A stretch of 64,000 nt of DNA from Strongylocentrotus droebachiensis. Lineage: Eukaryota > Echinodermata > Echinoidea > Camarodonta > Strongylocentrotidae. The number at the start of each line of letters is the position of its first letter. Within the stretch, counting starts at the first letter, position 1. A model generated the notes under the pieces. That model was not told the origin of the DNA. It searched no databases and was given only the letters and a program-made list of their open reading frames with translations. Location of the stretch: positions 62,001 through 126,000 of the forward strand of contig JAVYIG010001040.1 of the NCBI GenBank assembly GCA_035222895.1, given 5' to 3'. The translations under genes were made by a program, and so were the position numbers. Of the stretch, positions 1-11,300 are shown piece by piece.

Positions 1-411
1 CCCGTCCCAGTCTGGTTGATGCTGGTTGTCCCAAGCATGTTCGGCTACGGCTGAGTTGTCAGTTCGACGGAGTCTGACGTCCCTCTTATGCTCAGTGATT
101 CTTTCTTTTATCGGACGGGCAGTTTCACCGATGTAGGATCTATCACATCCTTTACAAGGGATGTTGTACACAATGCCGTCCCGTCTATGTGGAGGAATTG
201 GATCCTTGGGGCGTGTAAGTTGTTGACGTAGGGTGGTATCTGATCTGAAAACCGTTCGAATGCCATGGCTCTCTAGGCGGCGCTTGAGTTGTTGGGAGAC
301 CCCATCAATGTACGGCAAGACTGTAAAAGTCTTGTATACCTTCTGATCCCTGGGTTCCGACGATCTATTCTTGGTATTGTGTATAAAACGGCGTGGGTAA
401 CCGTTGAGATA
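1..411 (-). mobile_element. Penelope-like retroelement, C-terminal GIY-YIG fragment
   Basis: Read on the minus strand, this stretch is open for about 135 codons from near 411 to the window edge. It encodes a protein end containing GIVYNIPCKGC, then SYIGETARPIKERITEHKRD and an AVAEHAW motif. This is the GIY-YIG endonuclease layout with its preceding Cys pair, known from the C terminus of Penelope-like retroelements. Upstream of 411 the sequence turns AT-rich and loses the frame, so the fragment is 5'-truncated, as is usual for such elements. The other end leaves the window. It would act as the nicking endonuclease of a retroelement; here it is a partial copy. Confidence 0.8.
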
Positions 412-430
412 ATATAATATAATATTATTG

Positions 431-1138
431 TTTAAAAAATTAAAAAACGCATAGAGAATTCTACAAAATATTATGCGCTATATTAAACCTTTCCATTATT
501 ATTATCACATGGTGATATGAAATTCATCATATCTATTTTTTAAAGTCTTTGGGCAAGACATTAATCAACATTATGCTACTCTCAACCTAGGTGTTAAGAA
601 GTAATTCCTAGAATGATTTCAGTTAATACACCGGGCAGCTTGGCTCACAGTCAGGTTAACATAAGTATATTGCAGGCAGCTTGATCAACCATTGGATGGC
701 TATAACCTCATTATAAATTCAGCTTTTATTATTATCACTATTATACAAACATAGTAACCAAACTATACTTAATTACTATTATATATAATAACTATAACTA
801 TACTTGTATATACTTATATAATTATAAATAATTATTTGACAAAATGTACCAGGTATATAACATCCATTTTATACATGTAGTACATGTATTAGCATATATA
901 TGTATTCATGTACTAGTATAATATATAATTATCAACGGTTGATTACGGTATTAAAATTCACTTTAAGGCTGCCAAAATAGTTAAGAGCATGGAATGTATA
1001 AAAAAAAATTACTTCTATGAAATTCAAGATACACATATTGCATTTTTCTTATGTTCATTGCATTACCCACTCACAAAGTACATTTATTCATTGTTCGTAC
1101 AATGATATCATCATTCATTCATTAGAGGTTCATGGTCT
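431..1138. repeat. Tandem duplication, copy 1 (~0.7 kb)
   Basis: This AT-rich block recurs almost base for base at 1204-1906, in direct orientation, offset by 773 bases. Differences are few: an extra ATAT in this copy near 896 and single-base changes near 1065. No coding potential is evident. Confidence 0.9.
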
Positions 1139-1203
1139 TGGGGAAAATAAATTAAGATATATCATACTGATATAATGTATGTTAATGTATTATAATAATA
1201 TTG

Positions 1204-1906
1204 TTTAAAAAATTAAAAAACGCATAGAGAATTCTACAAAATATTATGCGCTATATTAAACCTTTCCATTATTATTATCACATGGTGATATGAAATTCAT
1301 CATATCTATTTTTTAAAGTCTTTGGGCAAGACATTAATCAACATTATGCTACTCTCAACCTAGGTGTTAAGAAGTAATTCCTAGAATGATTTCAGTTAAT
1401 ACACCGGGCAGCTTGGCTCACAGTCAGGTTAACATAAGTATATTGCAGGCAGCTTGATCAACCATTGGATGGCTATAACCTCATTATAAATTCAGCTTTT
1501 ATTATTATCACTATTATACAAACATAGTAACCAAACTATACTTAATTACTATTATATATAATAACTATAACTATACTTGTATATACTTATATAATTATAA
1601 ATAATTATTTGACAAAATGTACCAGGTATATAACATCCATTTTATACATGTAGTACATGTATTAGCATATGTATTCATGTACTAGTATAATATATAATTA
1701 TCAACGGTTGATTACGGTATTAAAATTCACTTTAAGGCTGCCAAAATAGTTAAGAGCATGGAATGTATAAAAAAAAATTACTTCTATGAAATTCAAGATA
1801 CACATATTGCATTTTTCTTATGTTCATTGCATACCCACTCACAAAGCACATTTATTCATTGTTCGTACAATGATATCATCATTCATTCATTAGAGGTTCA
1901 TGGTCT
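1204..1906. repeat. Tandem duplication, copy 2 (~0.7 kb)
   Basis: This is the second copy of the 431-1138 block, separated from it by about 65 bases of unrelated AT-rich sequence. Both copies end at the same motif (GAGGTTCATGGTCT), after which the sequences diverge. A 93-codon open stretch starting at 1758 is only partly shared and looks fortuitous. Confidence 0.9.
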
Positions 1907-2020
1907 AGAGGATATGTCACTCAACCATGGATCACATGGATCTCAGTTCAAGTCCTGCTGTGGCATTAAGGCATTAAAGGCATCGTTTAACAATGTTAAA
2001 TCTGAGATGCACAGCCCTGC

Positions 2021-2350
2021 ATGTTATCAGTGTCTGTGATATGGTGTAATATTTGAAGCCCTAAAAAAATTGCGCTTCAAAATGATCACGAAGTGCCTCA
2101 AAAAAGTAAAATCTTTGAGTGACCGGTTTTACCATACTCGTTTCCCCCAAAAGACTGCAGTGTTATGAAAACCATTTGGCAAACGCAAAATTTAGTTTAA
2201 ATTTCCAATCATAAATATCTTGATAATCAGACAGGCGATCGACTTGTAAAAGTCATGGGGTTCCCGACTGACCTAAAGGTTTATAATTATCATTGCAGCA
2301 TGAGCTAAATCCAGAATTTTTTCAGAATCTGAGACAAAGTTACTGGATCC
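2021..2350 (+). repeat. Dispersed repeat, copy A (inverted partner at 25075-25406)
   Basis: About 330 bases starting at ATGTTATCAGTGTCTG and ending at GGATCC reappear as the reverse complement inside ZC3H13 intron 5. Similarity runs along the whole length by eye. The ends do not form an obvious inverted repeat, so the class is unclear. Confidence 0.8.
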
Positions 2351-2432
2351 CTTTAATCTAAGTGCACGTGTACGATTGCAACTCCACACGATGTGGTTAA
2401 TGGGTACCTGGTAGGAACTTATATTTGTTTAA

Positions 2433-2737
2433 CCACTTGACTGCTACCCACGTACATGTACGTGTTCTTGCTCTCGCATGCCTGTGCGTACCACGTATAT
2501 GTACGTGCTTAGGGCATTGCACTTTCAAGACCGTAGCACTGCATAATGCCAAGCCCTACTGTGTAATTAGCACTGCAATGATGTCATACAGGTCTTGAAC
2601 AGCAAATGGCGCTATTCCAAAAAAAAATCAGGCTTTTGTTGTGTACAGTGTACAGTTTTTGTCAGGTTTTTGTACAGTACAAAAATGCTGTAGCACAGGG
2701 GGTATGAACTCGTTTTAAGCCAATAGCAGTCAAGTGG
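2433..2737. mobile_element. TTAA-flanked MITE (piggyBac-like)
   Basis: The element has perfect 14-bp terminal inverted repeats, CCACTTGACTGCTA at the left and its reverse complement at the right. It is flanked on both sides by TTAA (2429-2432 and 2738-2741). TTAA target duplication is typical of piggyBac and Kolobok elements, and the CC start suggests piggyBac. It is about 305 bp with no open frame, so non-autonomous. It lies about 150 bp past the stop codon of the MFS gene. Confidence 0.8.
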
Positions 2738-2887
2738 TTAAAATAGTACTTTGTAGGCATCTGGGATATCCATTGGGAAAGATTTTTGCGCAGCATAAAC
2801 GCAGCAATTATTGTTATTATTAATATAATTTATTAGTTTTATGTGCTATATTCTTGGAATGCAATGAATTCCAGTTAACAGCTGATC

Positions 2888-3340
2888 CTATGTTGGAGTG
2901 CTTTCTTCAGAAATCAAAGGTGTCTTTTCATGATCACCCTGGCTACCCTGTCCAATGTACAGGGCATCCTCCTCCGTCCTTTCAAAATGGTAGCTCCTGG
3001 CTCGACGACGATTAAGCAACACCAGGGCTATAATCCCACACAAAATCAGCAGGGTGCCTCCCACAAGCATTCCCGTCCCTAACCACAGGAGGGCACTCTT
3101 CAATCCAACCACGTCCGTCAGCGGCGTCACGGCAACGATGACGCACCCGCCGATAACATCCATCACGCAGAAGAAGAGGGCATAGATGACAGTGCGGATG
3201 GATGGGGAGACGATGTCGGCGATGGCTGAAAGACCGATGCCGTTCCACCCGTCTCCCACGGTTATTCCGAGAGCACCGAGGATGATGTTGATTGGTAGTG
3301 ACAGGAGGATGAAGAATACGTAGAGGGGTATCTGTATCAC
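2888..3340 (-). CDS. MFS transporter exon 7 (TM10-TM12, tail, stop)
   Basis: The acceptor's pyrimidine tract is a run of about 20 cytosines ending CAG. The exon encodes the last membrane segments, then NRRRARSYHF and an acidic tail with EKTPLI, and stops with TAG at 2890-2888. Confidence 0.9.
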   Translation of the reverse strand: MIQIPLYVFFILLSLPINIILGALGITVGDGWNGIGLSAIADIVSPSIRTVIYALFFCVMDVIGGCVIVAVTPLTDVVGLKSALLWLGTGMLVGGTLLILCGIIALVLLNRRRARSYHFERTEEDALYIGQGSQGDHEKTPLISEESTPT

Positions 3341-5344
3341 CTGGGGGGGGGGGGGGGGGGGGGAACAAGCACATGGATTAAGGTAGAGAGAAAATGAAAA
3401 TCACTACTTTTTGATGGAACAGAGCAAATAGAATGTGAGAAAACATAGTTATTTGGTTAATCTTTTTCTATTCCCAGCAGCCATGTGACTCTTTTCCATA
3501 AGTACTCTTGTTTTTATTTGCTGATTTTCTTTTTTTTTGATGATTAAATAATAATGATAATTAAAAAAATTATTTGAATTGATGATATTGCCTTCAACGA
3601 CCTCATACAATACAGAGAATATTGTGCAAACACATCAATTATGATTAAGTGGAAATGTTTAGTGAAAAATCATGATTTTTTTTCTTCTAATGGAATAGAA
3701 TAATAGAATATGAGAGAATATGAGAGAATATGAGGAAACATGGTTATAAATTTGTAATAAATAGTTTAACATTTCATCATAATGAAGATATTAATGCACT
3801 AAGTAAGATGAAGAAATTGATAGAGCGATTATGTGCACTTTGTGTTGACCCTTTCATGTCCCTCATTAATCTACAATTGCCACTCCATCACACCTCCTAC
3901 AGAAAAAAGAGCCTGAAACTTGGTGATCCAGGGGGGTGTTTCACAAAGATCCTAAGTTGAACTTATCTCTAAGTTGGACGTAAAAATTATGGAAAGCTGT
4001 TAGCATCTTTGAAAATAGTTTGTAAAATTTATTTTAAAAGGCATAAAGTGTTGATTAAAATCATTCCTATTTTCTATTATCAAGGAGATTTCATGTGTTG
4101 ATGTGGAATTTATGAAAAGTCTAAAATACTTATTTTTGCTTTTGAATATACAGTCAAACCTGCTTTAGTGACCACCTGTCTACAAAGACCACCTGTCTAC
4201 AACAAGCACATTTTTCCCCTCTTGAAAATGGTTTCTCATTGAAACATGTAATAAAGGAACCAGTCTACAAAGACCACTTTTTGTGTTTCCCTTGGGCGGT
4301 CGCTATATAGACAAGTTTGACTGTATTTTATTTTAAGGCTACAAATGGCTCTCCATAATGTTTAAGTCCAATTTAGAGTTAAGTTCGACTTAGGATCTTT
4401 GTGAAACAGAGCCCTTTGATCTGAAAGGGAAAACCTACCTCCAGGATAACGATGGTCCAGAGCCTCCCTATGGCCCCTGCCCGCTTGCCAGCAACATCAC
4501 TCAGAAAGCCCCCCAGGATAAAGGCCAAGATCCCCGTCAGAGCCAGGATCCAGCTCAGGTACACGTCCGTCGGGAAGGTCGGGAAGTACTCCACAAAGTA
4601 GTTATTGAGGTTGTAACTGAGGGTGTATTGGTATCCCATCTTGCAGGCGAAGGCAAGAAAGATGGGTGAAAGCACCGACCAGGGTTCCGCACCAAGCGCC
4701 TTCATGATGTTGCGCACCGACCCAAGGGGTATATTCCCCTAGGAGAGTAAAAATAGTACAGTTATTTGACTGAATTAAAGGTTATACACCATGGCCTTCT
4801 TATACAAGATTGATCCATAATTCACAATTAAATGTAAATATGTCAAATATAGAGGTGAGGGCTACAACTTTTTAATACAAAACTAAAGTTTCCAAAATCC
4901 TGTTGAACAGTATATTTCTCCGAAATAGAGAATAATTTATTTTTACCATCCATACAATATGAATTGGGGGTGCCGTTATGGTGAATCCATCCTATTGACA
5001 TTGATTTAATATAAGTTAATTAGCAATAAAACATAGGCAAAAGTCATCAGGTCTACACTGTATCATTTATATGTACATGGAAATGCTCAACGCAGCTCAA
5101 CGCAGCACAATGCTGACACAAGAAATAACATCAATGTGACTTGCAAGTATTAGTTAACCTGCTGAATACAGAATACTCTAATCCCCATAGGCTTAATGCA
5201 GGGACCACCCGGACCATACGCAATGGATTGATAAACATAAACACATTTAGTTGTTGATAAAAACATCATGTATAAGGTTTAAAGAATACATTGGGCACGG
5301 AAACACAAAGGGGGTCTGCTCGCTATTTATAAGGACCACTATAC

Positions 5345-5378
<34 letters not shown>

Positions 5379-8300
5379 GCCATTCATTTTGTCACCCACG
5401 TTATGGAGCGGTCCTTCTGAATGGCAGTCCTTATGAAAAGCGAGGTAAATTGTCTATGGTTTGCTCGCTATTCATAAGGGCCGCTATTCATAAAGGATCG
5501 CTATTCATTTACTCACACGTTATGGATAGTTGTCCTTTATGAATAATGGTCCTTATGAATAGCGGTCCTTATGGATATAGCATGCTTGACCCACACAAAG
5601 AATGCCTACCTTTTCATTTGAATATGGATTCTTGACAGTGATAAGACTGATGAAACCTAGCAGAGCGCCCCCTATGCCGGTAGAGATGTAGGTCCATCTC
5701 CATCCTATGACATTGACGACTGCGATGAAAGCATAGGATGAACCGTAACCTAGATACGCCCCACTAGCGGCCACACCCATAGCCAGCCCTCGACGTCTCT
5801 GCCGGAACAAAAGTGGAAGGTAATCAATCAGCCATGGAAAAGTAAGGGTGTTTAAGCCCCACTGCACTACTTATAGCTACTTGCGCCCTCTATATAGCAA
5901 ACAATGTCTAATTGGTGACCATTGGTCCCCCGGCCATGATCCTCTTCTTCTTATGTTAATTAAGAGCTTATTGATGAGATAACCACCAGTCAGTGACCAT
6001 GCTGGGAGGTCTAATCCCTCCTGGCCAAACTAGTGCAGTGGGGATTTAAAGAGAACTTTCTAAACCTCTTCTAAGCTGCCACCTTTGTGAAAGATTTTCA
6101 TAAATAAGTTTTAATAATAATAATAATAAAGATTGATTTAATTATTAAGCGCATAATAAATAGAAGTTTCTCTATGCGCTTTACAAAGTAAAAAATAAGC
6201 ATGTACAAGTATATATTTAACTAGTTACAAGAACAAATACAAAATCCTTAAAGTAAAGACATGTAAATATATTAATTTATTAAGAGCAAAGTTAATACAG
6301 ATAGCAAATATTTATGAAAAATCAATTAGAGTAACATATTTAATTATGATACATTAATTAACTCATATCCTGCCATGAGACTGCTAGCGCGCTATTGTTA
6401 TAGTGCTCTGTGCATGCGAGCGCGCTACCGTTTGTCTGCTTTGTGCACGCTAGCAAGCATATGTAATAACAGTCATTGTTCATGCCCATTGCACCGTGCT
6501 TTTACAGCGCTATTGAAAGTACCATCGCGTGCATCAGATTATCGGCTTTGGATTACGCGTCTTTGTATACAACAGTCAGATTGGATTTTCTTGAGTAATT
6601 CAGCGATTTGTTTTTTGTAAAGATTTAAATAACACGCACTTGAACCAACCTTAAAATTAACTTGGCACACAGGAGATTAGCACTGTGGCACTGGGTGCAT
6701 TGTATGGGTGGCAGCTTAAGAGTTAAATGCAATATGTCCAAAATTACAAAAGAAACAGACAAGTTTTGAGAAGGGTTTTGAAAATCTGTCGTGCTTCAAA
6801 GTGTGTGCTAAATTGGGCAAGAAAGTATACCCTATATATGCCCCGGTAGCAGCCACGCCCCCCCCCCCCCAAAAAAAAAAAAAAAAAAAAAAAAAGCTTT
6901 CTAGAGAACAGCTCCTGGTTGAAACCTTCACTAAAAGTCAGTACACTTAATTAAATAATTTTTATTTTGAAAACGTTTTAGCCCTCCATAGGCTATTTTA
7001 TTGAGTCAAACAAACATTTTTACAATTCAATGAAAACTTATTAATAATTAAATAATGGCTTCAGAACTTATACTTACTGGACCAAAGAAAGTCACAAGTA
7101 GAGTCATTGAAAAAGGGTTGAAAGGTGCTTCACTAGAGAGACATTAAAACGGTGATAAATCTGGGATATTAGTATGTGGGTAATTCCATAATTTAGTGAC
7201 TTACTTTGTGACATTTTTAGTGTCCCTGTTACATAAGGACCCCACACGTATTCATGGCTCTGAGTAAAGACTTAAATAGTGGTGTATGATTGTTAAGTGA
7301 ATCTGGGTATGAGCATGCAATATTAAGCTTAGAAATCAATATATACAATCTCACTCCATTATTTAAGTCTTTACTTAGAGCCACAAATACGTGTGGGTTC
7401 CTTAGGTATTATTGGGACACCAAAAAATGTCACAAACTGGGTTCCTAATTTATGGAATTACCCATGTACATGCACATAAATGTAGGTTACAATAGTTTCT
7501 AAAATAACTAAAAGCATAATAACATAAAAACATACAGCACAATCGATTATGGACAGAAGATAGATACATGCACATTAAAACAAGAAAAACTTCATGACGC
7601 AAGTGTTTTATGAATTTTTACAGAAGGTTGTTATCAGTAAGAAACTATTGTGATGTGAATCGAGTGATTTACATGTAACTCAATTATTTTGCGGTACAAA
7701 ACTCTCGCAAATATGGACCACTTGTCAAATCAACAACAAAAATCTAGTTTTATTTTAGCATGCTAAAGGTTGCTAAACAAGTTTAGTTGTTACCAATATA
7801 AAGTTGGTTATGTGACAGAAGGAGAAAAGGATGAAAACTAGAAAATACATGAGAGAGAAAGAGAGAGAGAGGCAGAGATACAGAGAGACAGAGAGAGACA
7901 GAGAGGAGGGATAAGGGGGAGAGACAGATGGAGGGAAAGAAAGAGAAACTGAGAGAGGGAGGGAGGGAGGGAGGAACTAGGAAGAGACAGAGAGAGACAG
8001 AGAGGAGGGAGAAGGGGGAAAGACAAATGAAGGGAAAGAAAGAGAAACCGGGAGAGGGAATGAGGGAGGGAGGAACTAGCCTGGAAGAGACGGAGGGAGA
8101 GAGAGAGAGAGAGAGAGATGCAAACATGTAGAGAGATAAACGTAAAGATACGGGCTATGACTAGTTAGTAGTAATAACAGAAAGTACCATTATTCAATGG
8201 CCACATAAGGACATTATTCATTTTTTCAAACACAACATCACTGACAAAATCTTGTGGTTTAGCCAGTCAAAATAACATCCAAACCATAAAAACTTACAAG

Positions 8301-11300
8301 AACCCCAAGAGAAAGCGCCAGATGTAGACTTCAGCCAACGTTTGCGAGAACCCCGTACAGATGATGGTGATACTCCAGCAGATCGTACACACCCCGACGA
8401 CGTTGCGACGATTGATGCGACCCATCTCGGCCAGGACGGTTATCGGTACGCCCAGGATGCCCAGGACGATGATGAAGACAGGTCCGGCAAGGATCTCATA
8501 CTCTGATCCAGTACCGGTATAATGCCACTCACAGAGGGTTGTGTTTTGGAAGGTGGTCTCATTGGTGCATCTGGGTGGGGTACATGGGTGATGGAGGAAA
8601 AAAAAGGGGAAAAAAGATCATCATCACAATAAAAAAAGATAACTACATAATATACAGACGTCAAAATCAAGAGATACAAGATCACAAGCTGTCATCAAAT
8701 CTCACCTTTTCAGTAATCAGGGTTGGGGATTTTCATGATTATTATTCAAATGATGATATGATTCATTTTAAATCATAAATGGATTCACATCATGTTGTAT
8801 AATTCATTATCAAAATCAGCATCTTATTTTAGTCACTTACACAACGCTTTGAAAGTTCAATTTGGGAAAAATTGTTTAATTGTTATGGGCTAGAATGAGC
8901 AAAATGTACACTTCATATACCAGTACTGCACAAATAAAATCGACATTCACCCCCACCCCTCCCCAACCCCCCCCCCCCCCCAATCACACACACATTACGT
9001 GATACAACATAGCCCTATAATTGAAGACTGCCATGGGATACAAGACACATTATAAGGCACTTTGAAAACGATTATGTAACCTCAAGAACATGTAACGACT
9101 AGCATTTCAAATTGTACAATAATAAAGAGAACAATATCCAGAAAATATGATTTTTAAATCATTACAAGATATATAACACTACTCAGCAAAACCTACATGT
9201 AAATGTAGTATTAGAGATATTCTTGTACATGATTATTACAGAGTACACAAGAATAACAATCTATTTCATATCAAAGTCAGTATACTTAGTCAATTTATGA
9301 GATACAGTATACTTCAAAAGTTCAAAGTTAATTTCCATGCTCGTCGTGATGTAAACAAACTTGCAAGAAAAATTCCTACATACATGTATCTATGCCTTTG
9401 GGTGCTAGCTAGACTAACTACAGGTAGTCTACTCAGCACACCCTTTCCCGATTTTCCTAGTTTCATTTTCAAAAAACTTGTACATGTTTTTACAAATATT
9501 GAAGTATATATTTTAAGGCACTATATAAACACATAGTCTTAGAGAGAAAATATATTTGGAGACATGGCCCTTTAAGATACATTTTGCATTGTCCTGGGAA
9601 TCATACATTGCATATGATGTACAATATGATCACGACCCTGTCTTATTATAAAACTTGACAATATAATGTCAGTTTCAATCATCAATTGCAACTCTAGTTC
9701 AATATAAAAAGAGGCCTGGTTATCTGAGGTGGCTGTTTTTTAAACCAGAGCTAACCCTATAGTTTTACCAGCAAATACACAATGTACATACATGCTCATG
9801 TATTAATATCTAATATCTACTGAGTCTGGCTATTTCTTTATAAGCTTCCATTGCCTGGTACTAAGCATGGGTTTAAGAGGTGCACTTTGTACACAATGTA
9901 CCCATGTACAAGAGTGACTGCTCGTGCATGCTATAGTATCCAAATTTTTAGAATGTAAGTAACAGCCGCATGACTACAATTTGGAAGAGTATGCTATTAC
10001 AAATTGGAACCACATTTCTGTTTACAAAATTTTAGATAATCAATGATTTCAATTACTTTTCTTTTCCTATTTTGTTTTGTAATGTGTTATGTACGGTGAT
10101 TCTATTTGAGAATTAAGAGCTCTGTACTGAGGAGGAACGATGGAGCTGAATGATAGATAATCCTTATCATTATTTGATTAAGGTCAACAACAAACTAAAC
10201 AGCCACTGAACTTTACAATCTGGTGCATGATAGAGGTGAGAAGTTGAGATTACGGTAATGATACATGTACCGGTATCTTCTACATACCGGTACACTTTTC
10301 AAAACTTCCAACAACTTATTGTTGTGTGGGGTCTGGATCAAAATACTAGAGATCCATGTTCACAAGGCCCTGCATATATATTTCAGGAGGGGGGGGGGGG
10401 GGGAACTGTATGTCCAATTTTAGGACCCATGTACAGGCCGGGCAGGGACTTCAATTGCCTTCCTCACCATGATTTGCCACACATGGCCCCCTCCCATCCA
10501 CCCCACCCCACCCCCCCCCCCCCCCCCCACAAAAAAAAACTTGTCCTAGGGGGTAGCTTTACTCGACTTGCATGTTGTCCAGGAGTTGATAGTTCAGGGG
10601 GTAGTTGTCCTAGAACCCCATTGCCTTTTTTCTCCCCTCTTCCCCTCCCCCCCCCCCCAAAAAAAAAAAAACACACAAAAAACAAAAACAACCACAACAA
10701 CAACAAAACAATAATAATAATAATAATAAATAAATATTTAAAAAAAACATAATAATAATATGAAGAAGAAGAAGAAGAATAGTACCGTAATGAGTTAAAA
10801 AAACAAGAGAAAATGAAACTTTAATGAAACTAATTAATGAATTTATGAGAAAAAAAATAGAGAAGCAAAAATGTACCTGATACCATCTTCATGCATACAG
10901 TAGTCCCCAGCAGTAGTGTTGAGGTCATATTCCTGAATGTAGCTATCGATGGCAGACGTTCCATTGAATGGGGTGCAATTCCTGTCACCAAACTGAAGAT
11001 CGTTAGACATCGGCTCGATGGCAGCTATCAGTAAATACCTGCAAAGAAAACAAAATATACATTTGAAGGTTTGCATGGTGGTATGAATAATCACGGAAGA
11101 GGTTTGCGGTACACCATGTGTAAAGTCCTCGGGGGACTGAGGAAAGTAGATAGAGAATAGAGGTGAGATGAAAGGCGAGAAAGTGGAGGTTAGAAGGAAG
11201 AGTATCTTTCGGAAGTGAGTTTAGTCCTGAAAAGGACTGTAACCCAGAAAGTTTAGGCAGGATGAGAGGTTTGAGTAGAAGACTGGATTGAGTTGGAGAG

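Noticed and set aside
5799..5867. Upstream extension of MFS exon 5 (reads PWLIDYLPLLFRQ)
   Set aside because: It looks transporter-like, but the frame requires a phase that exon 3 or 4 cannot supply, and the end overlaps a TTAA MITE; the 55-bp exon fits instead.
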